From assembly GCA_048013815.1 (NCBI GenBank), contig CM106585.1:22320001-22384000 (forward strand): a stretch of DNA of 64,000 nt. Direction: 5' to 3'. The DNA is from Setoptus koraiensis. Its lineage: Eukaryota; Arthropoda. Of the stretch, positions 47,651 through 58,701 are shown piece after piece. Every line of letters begins with the position of its first letter. The first letter of the stretch is position 1. Below the pieces are notes generated by a model, which saw nothing but the letters and a program-made list of their open reading frames with translations, did no database searches and was not told where the DNA came from. Both the position numbers and the translations under genes were made by a program.

Positions 47651-50600
47651 AGAAACGCGCTTAGACTGGAGCCCAAGGACCCGTACAAGTGCGTCAATAA
47701 GGGAAAATCAGAGGTAAGTTGTCGTTGATTGTTTTATCGGCGTTTTGTCGGCAATGATTGCGCCATTGCGACAAGTGGGCCAAGTGCAACACGCCGGCAA
47801 ATGACACTGGACAATTTTGTTGTGGCACAATTAGTAGTGTCACATCATTTAAGTGATATAGGTATTGAGATATCTGTCGAGACGCTGTTGTTGGCCGGCC
47901 AGCTTTTACGGCCACTGAAGGCGTCGTTCGGTGCGACGTGATCACGATTAATAATGATTTCTTTGCTGCCTCGGGCGCTGCCATCCATCAATTTAATTTG
48001 ATGTCATCATGTATCGCTCTGCTGTTTCTGTCAAGGCCGTCTCACATCTTTTATCTGGTGCCTTTTATCGTCTGCTGCCGTCTCTCGCTTTTCTGGCTTC
48101 TCCGTGGCCTGTTGGATTTGCCAATTCGGGCCACTCTGCCGATTGTGGCCACTCTGCCGATTTTGGCCACTCTGCCCATTCGGGCAACTCTGCCGATTCC
48201 GGCGACACCAACGGCAGTGCATGGCGCGAGCAGGTGGCTCTGGTGGCCGAAATCGTAATGATGATGAGTGGCCTCAAGTGGCCATAGTTGCGGCCATTGC
48301 CAGCGAGACTTATCTGCGATTTTGGCCACGATAAGCAGCACGATAACAGTGTCGTCATCGCTAAAAGTTATCGTTGCATCGTTATTATCATGCTAGTTAT
48401 CAAATTGATACAAATTGCGCAAGCGATGCCGCTCTGCCGGCCAACAGCGCTCTCAAAGTATGAAGCATGAGGCAAAGTTCACACAGGTGAGCAGCGTTGT
48501 TGCCGTTGCGCCTGTGTCTCGCCATTGGCCTGTGTCTCGCCATTGGCTTGTGTCGATTGGCATTGCGTTGCAACATTGCGTAACAGTGTGCGACACTGTT
48601 ACGCGACGGCCAATGGAACCATCAAATTAGCAGCAGAGGAGCGTATGAATTAGTGTGTAGCCCGAGGCTTGCAAACAATCAATAGCGGCGGTTCTAGTCA
48701 TTTGCATAATTAGCTCGTCGAAGTTGCCGGCGACAGCCACTGCCACTAGCGACAGCATTCGCAAATTAACCGCTTCTATTTAAACTATCCAACCATCTGT
48801 AACTAATCTAATTTCTCTCCCTCTCTCTCTCTCTCCCTCGCTCTCTATCTCGTCTCGTGGGTCGTTATCGTCGTCGTCGTCGTCGTCTCGCCGAACGCTA
48901 ATTGCGACACCCCAACGACCGACCGAACGCAACTCGATGCTTATAATTGGTCCAATTATCATCATTCAAACATTACCATAAATATGCGCCAAACAAACAC
49001 ATCCTATCATATCATATCATATCATATGAATACGCAATCTCTATGACACGCCAAATGCATTATGCAACATACATATTATATATGCAACATGCAACTTAAT
49101 ATTATGCAATGCAGAATTATGATTGCAGAAACCATATCAAAGTTATCCAACCAATGGGCAAATCCAGTGAGAAGCTATACGTTGCCGGAACTAACGCCTA
49201 CAATCCCAGGGATTATGTTATAACGGTGAGCTCTCTACTTAACTCTACTCAAACGCACCATCTACTGGCCGACAGCGCAAACAACAACCTATTGCTAACT
49301 TACCAATATACCTTTTTTTTCATGCTTGTTATGCGACAATAGACGAACCTCCAAGAGTCGCCCGAGATGCTGCCGGGCGCGGGCAACGGGCACGCCAAAT
49401 GCCCCTACGGTCCGGACGACAATTCCACCGCTGTGTGGGTGGGTAAGTGTCAAATAAATACATAAACAAACCAGCCCCGCTACGCCAATTTACCGTCGGC
49501 AACCCCAAACTAACCCGCAATTCATACCCGTTATTGTTACCCGCAATTGTTACCCGCAATGGCACCAATCTGACGCGCAGAATCGGGCAATCCCTCCAAC
49601 ATAAGCGGCATTTACACGGGCACCACGGCCGAGTACAGCAAGGCCGACGCCCTCATATACAGACAGGATCTCTATTGGGCCAACGGCACCAAGGCCTACG
49701 ACGCCAAGCGCACGGCCAAATACGATTCGAAATGGCTCGACAGTAAGTGCAAAACTAGCCATGCAAAACTACACAAAATCACCTGTTACCTGTCAGCAAT
49801 CCACTAACCGATCATCTCAATCATGGCAACAATTCCGAACAGAGCCCAATTTCGTCGGATCGTTCGACATTGGCGAGCACGTGTACTTTTTCTTTCGCGA
49901 GAGTGCCATAGAGTACATCAATTGCGGCAAGAGCATCTATTCGCGAGTGGCGCGCGTTTGCAAGGTAGGTCAAAACTTTTGACTCAAAAGTGTCGAAACT
50001 GTCACAACTGGTTGCATATCGCATCACAATATGTCACACATAAATGTTACATAATGCGGAAGCCTAATTGCTAATTCGACATTAATTAATATATTCATTG
50101 TATTTATCCGCATTTGCATGCCCGCTCGTGTCCGCTGTCCCGTGCAGCGCGACAACGGCAGCAAGCCGCACCTGAGCGCCAAGGAGTGGACCTCGTTCAT
50201 GAAGGCGCGCCTCAACTGCTCAATAGCTGGCGACTTTCCCTTTTACTTTGACGAAATTCGTGAGTATTCCCACCATCCGTTCGCTCGCTTGGCCGCACCA
50301 ATCAGCCGACCGAGCAGCTCAAACTGAACTCACTGTGTCTGTCTTACGAATCAATTAATTAACATTCGTCAATCAATTAATCGAAAATTGTCAATCAATT
50401 AATCGATAATTGTCAATCAATTAATAATTAATCGCGCAGAGTCAATCTACCGGAACCCCAACGACGAGCGCAAGTTTCACGCCATTTTCACCACGAGCAA
50501 CAACGGACTGACCGGTTCGGCCATTTGTACCTTTACACTGGACGCCATACAGCAATCGTTCAATGGCAATTTCAAGGGTCAGGTAGACTCAAGTCACGCC

Positions 50601-52258
50601 TGGCTCACGGTGCACAATTTCAATTTCAACAAGGCAGAGCCTCGGCCGGGCAGTTGCGTTGACAATTCACTGTCATTGAGCGACTCTTATGTAACATTTA
50701 TGCGCACCCATCCACTGATGGATTCGGCCGTGGCCCACGAAAATGGCAAGCCAGTTTTCTACAGGCGCGATGTTATGTTTACAAAGATTGTTGTTGACAC
50801 TATTGATATTGATGGCGTTAATTACACAGTGTATTTTGCTGGCACAAACACCGGTCACATTTACAAGATAGTCGAATGGTACACGCCGGTGTCGCAACAG
50901 CAAATGATGTCACAGCAACAACAGGATAATAACAACAACAATGACGCAACAGGCTCCCAAAACAATCAGGCCAACAATGCAAATCCCAATTACAGGCAGC
51001 AATCTCAGTCAAATTTGGTAGAGATCATAGAGGCCACCACACCTGAGCCAGTGAAGGCCATTGAGATTAGTACCAGACACAAGTCGTTGTATGTTGCGTC
51101 AGAGTCACAAGTGAAACAAATTAGTTTGTTGAATTGCAAGCAACGGCACGACAATTGTCTTCAGTGTATCAGGGATCCCTATTGTGGCTGGGACAGAGAC
51201 AAGCAAGAGTGCCGCCACCTGTCGTCCGTCGGGTAAGTGCCACATAACTCTAGATCATGATTTTTATTAATTACATAATTATTTTTACATCTATAATTAA
51301 TTGTTATATTCGTATCTGCGTATATCGCCATTCCAATCGTCCACGTACAGCCCGAACGTCATCCAGGATGTCACCAACGACACGCCGTACATTTGTCACA
51401 ACAACATCAAACACAAAGAGGTACGCGTCACATGGGGCCAGAGTGTCCATTTGGCCTGTCCAATTAGTTTGTCGCTTATAAGTGGCGATTTGCAATCTAG
51501 AGAACGGGAACAGCAACAAATCAACTCGTTTGCCATCATGAGGCAACAGCAACAATTGCAACAGCATTTTGACATGGATCAACAGCAGCAACAGCAACAA
51601 CAAATGGACAATTTGTTTGGAGTGACCAATTATATCAGTTGGTATTATCACAGTAGAGAGGCCTCGGCGCAAGGAATACCCGTTTTGCAACGTCGTGATA
51701 AATTTATTTTGGCCGCAGATCAGGGACTTGTCATAATGAGCGCCAATCAGGCCGGATGGTACGAGTGCCGGTTAGGCTCGCAAACAATTTACAGATACAA
51801 TGTGATCGTAGATACGAGTAAGTTGGCGCCACAATCACATCTCGCTTATTTTATTTTATTGATCTCTCACAAGACTAATTATCTCTCGCAACGATTAACT
51901 CTCATATTAATCAACTCTTTTCCTCCAAATCTATTGTCTTTTGTGTATAGAAACTTGCTCAACTCCCAGTGAGAACGAATTCAAGCAAATTTACGCCGAT
52001 TGGTGCAGAGAAATGAACAAATACAAACAGTCCTACAGGCAGTATCAGGCCAATCTAAACGTGAGTTATTGCACATTAATTAACACGTGCCATCATCATC
52101 ATATGTATCAATTATAAGTTTGCTAATTGTTTGTCTACTCTTTTCTCATTCTTTATTGAATCTTTCGTATATAGAGATGCCAGCAGAATAGCATGCCAAA
52201 TCAGCCCATCATTGGCCCGGATTCTAATTACAATGGTGGAATGAGTGCAGATTCCTGA
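47651..52258 (+). CDS. Sema2a: Semaphorin-2A-like secreted guidance cue, 5'-partial, ten visible exons
   Basis: Secreted class-2 semaphorin, in flies a plexin B ligand for axon guidance. Exons read as 47651-47713, 49115-49225, 49343-49442, 49581-49742, 49843-49964, 50148-50259, 50440-51232, 51351-51817, 51951-52060 and 52175-52258. All junctions are GT-AG and keep frame, giving 2124 nt or 707 residues plus TGA. The Sema propeller covers residues 1 to about 450 (words such as [59 protein letters not shown]). A PSI domain lies at about 455-485 (DPYCGWDRD), then one Ig domain (WGQSVHLAC ... GWYECRLG) and a basic, Gln-rich tail without a membrane segment, as in Sema2. The signal peptide and the start of the propeller are absent, so at least one exon lies upstream. 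Q/N-rich insertions lie at nt 50892-51017 and about 51500-51610. Identity rests on remembered fly Sema2a sequence; a choice between Sema2a and Sema2b is less certain. Confidence 0.95.
48122..48202 (+). repeat. 18-bp tandem array (GGCCACTCTGCCGATTGT), about 4.5 copies
   Basis: Copies of TGGCCACTCTGCCGATT, with TTTT, GTGG and CGGG variants between them, in the first visible Sema2a intron. Confidence 0.9.
48511..48555 (+). repeat. 19-bp direct repeat (CCTGTGTCTCGCCATTGG), 2.5 copies
   Basis: Two near-identical copies and a partial third in the Sema2a intron. They lie just before the hairpin at 48578-48604, whose 12-bp arms are GCGTAACAGTGT and its reverse complement around a 3-nt loop. Confidence 0.8.
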
Positions 52259-53154
52259 TAAACAGTTACATCGATGGGCATCGATTCATCGGTTCATCGA
52301 ATCTCAGCTCAAACTCTCTCATCCGTACACTATTTTTGATCTCAAAAAAGCATCACTTGTTGTTGTTGATTGTTGTTATTAATTAATATATGATAATATG
52401 AAGAGACTATTATAATCAGATAGATTATGATACTATAAAAGATTATTTTGCACTGGCAATCCAAACACTGCTGACATAGCGCCACAATGTCTGCCACAAT
52501 CAATCACAATTGTACCTATGCTAGGCACCCTAAATTAATTAGCAATTCTAGGTGAAAAGAACTAATTACATGGATGAATGCTGTGACTTTTCTTGATCAT
52601 GATCAATTATTATTTATAAACACAGACACACACCTAAATGTAAAATCCATCCATTTGTTCTCATGTCATGGAAAATATCTTAAACTGTGATAAGAACTGC
52701 TACAATTAAAATGAGTAAAACACTACTTATACAACCATTACATGATCACTAGCAGACAACAAAACACTGCTGCTTGGAACAATGGAATGCGAGTGATAAC
52801 AATACAACTATAGCCACACCAGTTTGGGATATGCCAACAATAACATTGATGAACTCATCATTGAGTAACAACTATGTGTATTAGTCCCAAATTTGTCGGA
52901 AAGGCTACATTCAAGAATTCTAGTGATCTCATTCAGAAGCGCAAGATATTATGTAATATCAAAACAATACATTAGTAATTTATACAAGGCTCGCGCTCTC
53001 AGTCCTAATTGAATAGAGTCGATGCTGTACTTCATCATATTTGAATAAAAACAATTATTAAAGATGATTATACAAAAACAAAAACTAGACAGTCGACAGT
53101 TAATATTGTCGAAACTAAAAGTGCTTTTATCATTATTGTTTTTACAATTGATCA
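52259..53154. other. Convergent 3' UTR interval between Sema2a and IntS9
   Basis: This is AT-rich, non-coding sequence between the Sema2a stop (TGA 52256-52258) and the IntS9 stop (TAG on the - strand, 53157-53155). On the + strand an ATTAAA at 52705-52710 and an AATAAA at 53044-53049 are candidate poly(A) signals for Sema2a. On the - strand I see no canonical AATAAA, only a GATAAA just past the IntS9 stop. If the distal + signal is used, the two transcripts would end within about 100 bp of each other. Confidence 0.6.
53044..53049 (+). terminator. Candidate polyadenylation signal AATAAA for Sema2a
   Basis: Canonical hexamer 786 bp after the Sema2a stop codon and about 100 bp before the convergent IntS9 stop. 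A weaker ATTAAA lies at 52705-52710. Transcript ends were not seen, so the choice is inference. Confidence 0.4.
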
Positions 53155-55290
53155 CTAAAATTTCTTGAGGCAATTAGATACAATCTCTCTCAGTTGTAAA
53201 CGAACTGCAGATTCGGCACATATTATGTGAGTTTGAGCATCTTCTACGTGGATCAAGGCTTGTTCGCGCACCAAGTTCACCAATTTCCCTACTTTGGCAC
53301 CTTCAACGATCGGGTCTGTGATTCCGTATTGGGCCAGTTCTTTAATTAGTGTATTTATTTGCAGGGATCCGTAAAGATAATCACTGGGTGGCGCCGCGGA
53401 CTTGATAGCCAAAGCTATTTGGGCACCACTGTTGTGAGAGGGTCCAGAGGAATGATTAGCTAGCTGTTGTTGAAGTTGTGCCTTATCCAATGGATATAAG
53501 GTAAATTTATTGTCTCTGGCATATATGGAGCCACTGACCGTCGCAAAACTCAAACCAGGTTTTATCTCTCGTTGAATAATATTTGAGGCTAAACTGGCAT
53601 CTATTTCGATCCGCTCAAAAGTCGCTTTGATACTTGGCAAATCCAATATCTCTTTGTTATTGTAAGTGTGCAACGTTATCTGGGCTGCTTTCCCATTGGT
53701 CTTAAGTGTGTTGGAACTTTCGCCATTAGAAACATCTTCTTGATCTTCGCCAGGTAGTTCTATCATCAGATCGCTAGTAGAGGCACCAAAGAATTGTTGA
53801 GAACATTGAGTGTAGACATGAGGTACTATCAAGTTAGTGGGCTTGAACTCCTGTGAGATTAATTTGTTGGCTTGTTTAAAGTTCCAATTTGTATCTATTG
53901 GACAAAATAGTGCACGCATGGCCATAGGCTGATAAGGTAATATTGCCTCTTGCCAAGGGTAGTCGGGTTCGGTAAGTATAAGAAGATTTTTGCTTGATTG
54001 ACTCCATAGTTGCATGAAATGGACTACATCACCGAATCTCAATGAAGGATGACTAGTAAACACCACGCAGGGGCTTCTGAATTCATCATTGAAAGCCGAG
54101 TCACTAACACAAGAATAATGCTTCAATCGTCCGCATCTTACCAATTGCGAATGCATAAATGGTTCCTCTGGTATAAAAACTCTTGATTGCTTGGCCTCAG
54201 TTAGCCATTCTCCTAGAATGTTTGAGTATGCGAGCGATGAGTCTGCCATTGGGGACAGAAAATAGATGGGCACAGAGGCCAAGCTGGAATTGGTCAGTTG
54301 TAGTGAAATACATTCAATGAGATCGTATATAACACCGCACGGATAACAAGGTAGTAATACATTGCCGCCGTTTTTGACAGCATTAATGGTATTGTTGCAC
54401 AATTCACCTAACATGTTGTCAGGATTTATACATGGTGTAGGCGTTAGATTTGATAATATCATGACATCGGCGTTGCATAGTGGCTGCGTCTCAAATTTTG
54501 TAGGATGTGTTGTAAGTGTCGAGGTTTGCGACATGTAAACTACCTTCTCGTGGGCGCTCTTCATAACCCAGTTACAAGAGCCTATACAATATCCCGAACT
54601 GTGGGCGGATATCTCGAACATACCAAACACATCGATAGATTGTGAGAAATTGATAATTTTCAATTTAGATAGGCAGGCATTTAATTCTTTCATAGTGTAC
54701 AGTTGATGCCAACGTTTTGGATCGCTGTCCATGATGTGATGGGTCTTGTGTTTGGTTGGCAAAGGAATAAGCGTGTGTATCTTCTTCCATAGATGTGCTC
54801 TCTTTGGTCTGGGTGTACGCTCAATCAGTCTGATCATCTCCTCCATCATAATCTTGCCAAAATGATAAGTGGGCTCTGTGACGTAAATACTGCCATCGAA
54901 TTGCATGTACTCTGTGAGGTAAGGCAAAGCAAACATACACAAATAGTTGGAGATGAGCACAACATCTATCCTTTTTATGTCTATAATGTCTGTGTCAGGT
55001 ATACAAAACTCTGGCGATGAATCTATACAAACGTGGCCTGATGTGCATTCTTTTAGCTCATACTCTAGCTGTCTGAATTCCCTATAATTGAACGAATGCT
55101 CGATCAGTTTCTCACGTGGTGGAGACCAATTTGGCAAGGATGACATGTGTTGATTGTGCACAATAGACAATGGAATAAAAGATAATGTCGACACCAGATC
55201 CAGGCTACAATCCAGCATAACAAGGGTATTTCTAAATTGTACAACATTGCAGGGCTTGTTGGGGTCTCCGCTGAGATTGTAAAATTTCAT
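53155..55290 (-). CDS. IntS9: Integrator complex subunit 9 (IntS9), intronless
   Basis: Nuclear scaffold that pairs with the endonuclease IntS11 in the Integrator cleavage module, which processes snRNA 3' ends and attenuates Pol II transcripts. The reading frame is 711 residues from the ATG at 55290 (MKFYNLSGDPNKPCNV) to TAG. The frame stays open 45 nt further upstream but has no ATG there, and MKFY matches the known family N-terminus. The human protein is 658 residues. A metallo-beta-lactamase fold covers about 1-220 (VMLDCSLDL at 24-32, GHVCIDSSPEFCIPDTD at 85-101). A beta-CASP region follows (GGNVLLPCYPCGVIYDL at 308-324, SHPSLRFGDVVHF at 413-425). A C-terminal IntS11-binding region lies at about 555-711, ending in CLKKF. 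The catalytic HxHxDH motif is absent, as known for IntS9: residues 114-120 read SNYLCMF. An acidic/Ser-rich linker lies at about 512-535. No frameshift or intron is seen. Confidence 0.97.
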   Translation of the reverse strand: MKFYNLSGDPNKPCNVVQFRNTLVMLDCSLDLVSTLSFIPLSIVHNQHMSSLPNWSPPREKLIEHSFNYREFRQLEYELKECTSGHVCIDSSPEFCIPDTDIIDIKRIDVVLISNYLCMFALPYLTEYMQFDGSIYVTEPTYHFGKIMMEEMIRLIERTPRPKRAHLWKKIHTLIPLPTKHKTHHIMDSDPKRWHQLYTMKELNACLSKLKIINFSQSIDVFGMFEISAHSSGYCIGSCNWVMKSAHEKVVYMSQTSTLTTHPTKFETQPLCNADVMILSNLTPTPCINPDNMLGELCNNTINAVKNGGNVLLPCYPCGVIYDLIECISLQLTNSSLASVPIYFLSPMADSSLAYSNILGEWLTEAKQSRVFIPEEPFMHSQLVRCGRLKHYSCVSDSAFNDEFRSPCVVFTSHPSLRFGDVVHFMQLWSQSSKNLLILTEPDYPWQEAILPYQPMAMRALFCPIDTNWNFKQANKLISQEFKPTNLIVPHVYTQCSQQFFGASTSDLMIELPGEDQEDVSNGESSNTLKTNGKAAQITLHTYNNKEILDLPSIKATFERIEIDASLASNIIQREIKPGLSFATVSGSIYARDNKFTLYPLDKAQLQQQLANHSSGPSHNSGAQIALAIKSAAPPSDYLYGSLQINTLIKELAQYGITDPIVEGAKVGKLVNLVREQALIHVEDAQTHIICAESAVRLQLREIVSNCLKKF

Positions 55291-55646
55291 CTTGGTCAAA
55301 TGTGTTTGACGTAATAGTGGTTTCGAAGATAACAATAGTCTAGATTGTCTAATATACTATCTATGTATATATGTGTATATATTATTTCTCCTTCAGGTTT
55401 CACTGTGACGAATGTCCTGCAATCCCTCGTCTAATCATGATAGTGTCGTATCTTACTGAATAGTTGTTACAGTTGTATTAATAGATAGTAATAAATAAAT
55501 ACCATAAATATATTATTGTTGATAGTCAAATTGGCAAAATCCAATGGAAAAGAATATGATCATGAGATACATGTAAAACATGTGATGACGCCCGTGTGCT
55601 ACGACAGAATATGCATTCACTAAAACTTACAATTTAACACTGTGGT
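55291..55646. other. Spacer between IntS9 and the divergent tRNA-Ile gene
   Basis: This 356-bp AT-rich interval must carry the IntS9 5' UTR and promoter on the - strand. It contains TA-rich runs (about 55350-55385) but no clear TATA box placed for either gene. Confidence 0.5.
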
Positions 55647-55719
55647 GGTCGGCTAGCTTAGTCGGTAGAGCGTCGTGCTAATAACGCGAAGGTCGTGGGT
55701 TCGATCCCCACGCTGACCA
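55647..55719 (+). tRNA. tRNA-Ile(AAT): tRNA-Ile, anticodon AAT
   Basis: This 73-nt sequence folds as a full cloverleaf. The acceptor stem pairs GGTCGGC with GCTGACC (one G-U). Positions 8-9 are TA. The D stem pairs GCTT with GAGC, and the D loop contains the GG pair. The anticodon stem pairs TCGTG with CGCGA (one U-G) around the loop CTAATAA, which gives anticodon AAT. The variable loop is AGGTC, and the T stem pairs GTGGG with CCCAC around TTCGATC. The discriminator base is A. No intron is present and no CCA is encoded, as usual in eukaryotes. The A box (TAGCTTAGTCGG) and B box (GGTTCGATCCC) match Pol III consensus, so the gene looks functional. In the nucleus A34 would be deaminated to inosine to read the Ile codons AUU, AUC and AUA. 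Confidence 0.97.
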
Positions 55720-55723
55720 CGTC

Positions 55724-55729
55724 TTTTTT
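55724..55729 (+). terminator. Pol III terminator T6 after tRNA-Ile
   Basis: A run of six T residues on the coding strand starts 5 nt after the tRNA discriminator base, the usual position and length for RNA polymerase III termination. Confidence 0.9.
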
Positions 55730-57269
55730 GCATTTTCTTTTGCTACTTCCACAACTTTATCTCGCAAGATAATTTACATTGATGCAACACATTTTTGACA
55801 TGCAATTCAATTTACCTTTACCTTTTGCTCTTCTCATTTTTATTTTTGTACCGGGTGGCAAGCACACAAAATTCGGTCGCTATGCTAATCATCCTAATCA
55901 GCGGATTGCGCAATCCGTAATCAACTAATTAACTAGCTGGCAGCTTCAGCCACACAACAAGTCGATTGGAATGCATTTTCAACTAGATACCTGAGATATT
56001 GATAGCTCGTATTTCACGACCTCGATGAGTCTGGCTAAATGTTGCTGTTGAAAGCTTTCGAAAGGACACATTTCGTGACACGATATACAAGCCAAGTCGA
56101 GATTTCGATGAGGCCCACTTAGTCATTGTATCATTCTGTGGCCTTGGCGCAAGATGCAAACGCGAACTTGAATTTAGTAAGGCTCACTATCCTGGTCCTG
56201 GCATGTCGAAGCAAACAGACCAACAGTCAAGATATGAATAAAACAAACACTAATGCAGGCACAGAGTAGTGGTCAGAAGCAATGTAACAGCGCCCTCCGA
56301 AATATCCCCATCTCAATCTATCATTTGGGGAGGGGGGATCGCTGCAAGTTATCAAGGTAAGTGTTTGTCCATGTTGTGCTCGCATGCACTTACAAGATTA
56401 TCAAATAATATCATATAATAGGTATGGCGAATAGGCATATCCTTGAAATGGTTATGGAATTATGGGTGATTTCGATGTGACTGTTGTTATTAGTGTTTAG
56501 TTTTGAGACCAGCAGCAATATCTGGCAAGTGCCGGCCAGTGATTTGGGCAACAATTAAATAATTCAGTCAGAAATGCGAATACTGGCAACTGTCGATCGA
56601 GCGTTGTTGTTTCAATAATTGATATATTGCAAAAACAGAGCAATAATAACTGGCATTTCACTGGAAACAGGATTGTTGGCGATCTAGCCAGCAGGCAATT
56701 AGTTTTGTGTTGAATTTTGGCTGGCCTTTTCGATTGTAACGGGAACGCGACAGACCATCAAGGCCTGTTGTTTGTTTTGTCCAATTGTGTTGTTTGTGGA
56801 TTGACGCGGACAATTATGCTGCATTGCTGTTTCAATATACACTGATATATTAAATATTACAGCATGCGTATATAGCGCAGAGACAATAATTTTATACTCT
56901 TGTTGCTCGACGAGAAAGTGTCCGACGGCACGCACTTGTTTCTTCCTGTGTCATGATTCAACAGCCAAGAGAATCGTTAGCGAGAAAGATAATAATGGTC
57001 AGTTTTGTGTTCTGATTTTCTCTGACATTGCAAGTGTATCGGTTGTTTGACAAAAACAAACAACATCAATGTCCGTGATGTGAATGCCAGTGACACAAGT
57101 GTCGGATAGAGGAAATAATCATGACAGCAGCAATTGGCCAGTTCGTTTGGCATGGCAATAGCTAGAATTCATTACAAGATCATTACGTGAAACAAGGCCG
57201 ATAGCTGCAGACAATCAATATCATACAAAACAGAGATTTGTGTTTGGTATGATTTGTGTGTCGCAACAT

Positions 57270-57342
57270 GATTGGCCACGCATTGGCCACGCATTGACCT
57301 CGGATTGGCCGCGGATTGGCAGACGGATTGGCAGACGGATCC
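57270..57342 (+). repeat. 11-12-bp tandem array (CGGATTGGCCG / ACGGATTGGCAG)
   Basis: About six copies of a GATTGGC core upstream of Skeletor. Confidence 0.85.
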
Positions 57343-58662
57343 GAAGGTTTTATAGGGCAGCCTAGGGTGAGTGGCCGAAATTTATACGGGCCCACAAGTG
57401 AATGCACGAAGCAGCAACAAGCCGGCAGCAACAGGTAAGTTGCGTCATTATTTGTACTGTTATAATGCAGTGATATTGTTGCATCATTTGTCAGTGATCG
57501 GTGTATCGGTGACACATCAACCGCTGTTTTGTCGCATCCTAAACACACCAATCTGGCGCTAGTGAAACCCGTTCGATCGCTGTCACTTGAATGGCACTGT
57601 CAGTTGATTGTTTTTGCTCTGAAACAAACAAAACAAACTGCAACAACAAACAACAATAAATCAAATCAAGTTAGCCGCAGCATTACAACCGTGCCATTTG
57701 CAACAGTTGACCGAGCCATTAACCGAGCTGGCCAACTGCCGTTTATATGTCATGCTATGTGCGATATGGAACAGCAAGCTCGGCTGCTGCGACACATTTG
57801 TGCAATTTGTGGCGACAACAGGTGTCCTTGGTTGATTTATCGAGCTAACAGAGTCACATTGCCTCAGAATAATGAATAATCTAATATGAGCTCGATGGCC
57901 GGCGATCGCCAGTTGCGTTCTATTTACCGATAGGTTTCCGAACGGTCGCCATTACAAGCGAGTTGTAACGGCATTGTAATGGGGCGAGATAACGGTTGAC
58001 TTTTGACAAAAGTTTTGTGCTGGCACAATCGACTGCATCGACTGTGGCAGCATTAGATGCAGCCAGCTTACCTGTCGAGCCTCCAACTTTTACCACCAAC
58101 TTTTCGTTGTGATTCGTGTGGTCTGAGGTGACACTTTCGCAATTTAAATCCCTTTCCAGTTGCAAGCCTCGAGTCAATCAATTGTGCGGCCGATCTGGCC
58201 AGCGGTGGGCCGAGTCGGGCTCAGTTGTTGTGATACATGATAAAATAAAACAGAAACATGTGGACTTGCTGTGTCCAGTATCAGTGTCTTTTGTCAGTAT
58301 TTGTCACTGTCGTGGTTGCTTGCAAAACTCAAAACTTTCGAATCAATCTGCGTTGTTTGTAATTGTTGTACAGCCTGTATCTATTACATGTGTCGTGCCG
58401 TGTGATACTCTCAATTGTCGAATTGAACTTGGCTCAAGTGGCTCCGCTTGAAATCGACTTTGTTTGCCAACTGTGTTTCTATTTGGCAACTCGATTTCTG
58501 CTCACAGCAACACTGTTTCTGCTGGCGAACTCGACGCAGCCAGATACACGCAGCCGACTCACAAGTCAGACAAGTATATTTAGGGTGAGTTTTTATTTAA
58601 AACACGAATAATAATTCATTCATTTGCTCTCTGACTCGCAGCGAAAGGTCTAAATAAATTTA

Positions 58663-58701
58663 TCTTTTATTTTATTTTATTTTAATTTATTTTATTTTAT
58701 C
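58663..58701 (+). repeat. (TTTTA)n pentamer run
   Basis: Seven pentamers directly upstream of TAG and CAG acceptor-like sites. Confidence 0.9.

Larger units (their letters stand above)
47714..49114 (+). other. Sema2a intron (1401 bp), the longest visible one
   Basis: It is bounded by a consensus donor (GAG|GTAAGT) and a CAG acceptor. The other visible Sema2a introns are only 100-183 bp. It holds an 18-bp tandem array (48122-48202), a 19-bp repeat at 48511-48555, a 12-bp-arm hairpin at 48578-48604, a CT-rich run near 48816-48848, a (GTC)n run near 48867-48888 and an ATATC pentamer run near 49007-49028. It also carries one CAGGTGAG octamer (48484-48491) and one TTGCGCAA (48415-48422). In style it resembles the 5' block rather than the small introns downstream. 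Confidence 0.85.

Noticed and set aside
45142-48202. Regular 18-bp repeats considered as a CRISPR-like array
   Set aside because: There are no unique spacers between copies, the DNA is eukaryotic and no cas genes are present. They are plain tandem repeats.
31057-48491. CAGGTGAG sites on the + strand as recursive-splice (zero-length exon) sites in a long Sema2a intron
   Set aside because: The sequence just upstream is not pyrimidine-rich at the sites examined (31057, 31603, 35775, 48484), so the required 3' splice-site half is poor. Kept only as a question inside the octamer finding.
55291-55335. Upstream extension of the IntS9 reading frame by 15 codons
   Set aside because: The frame is open but begins with TTG and has no ATG. 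The conserved family start MKFY lies at 55290.
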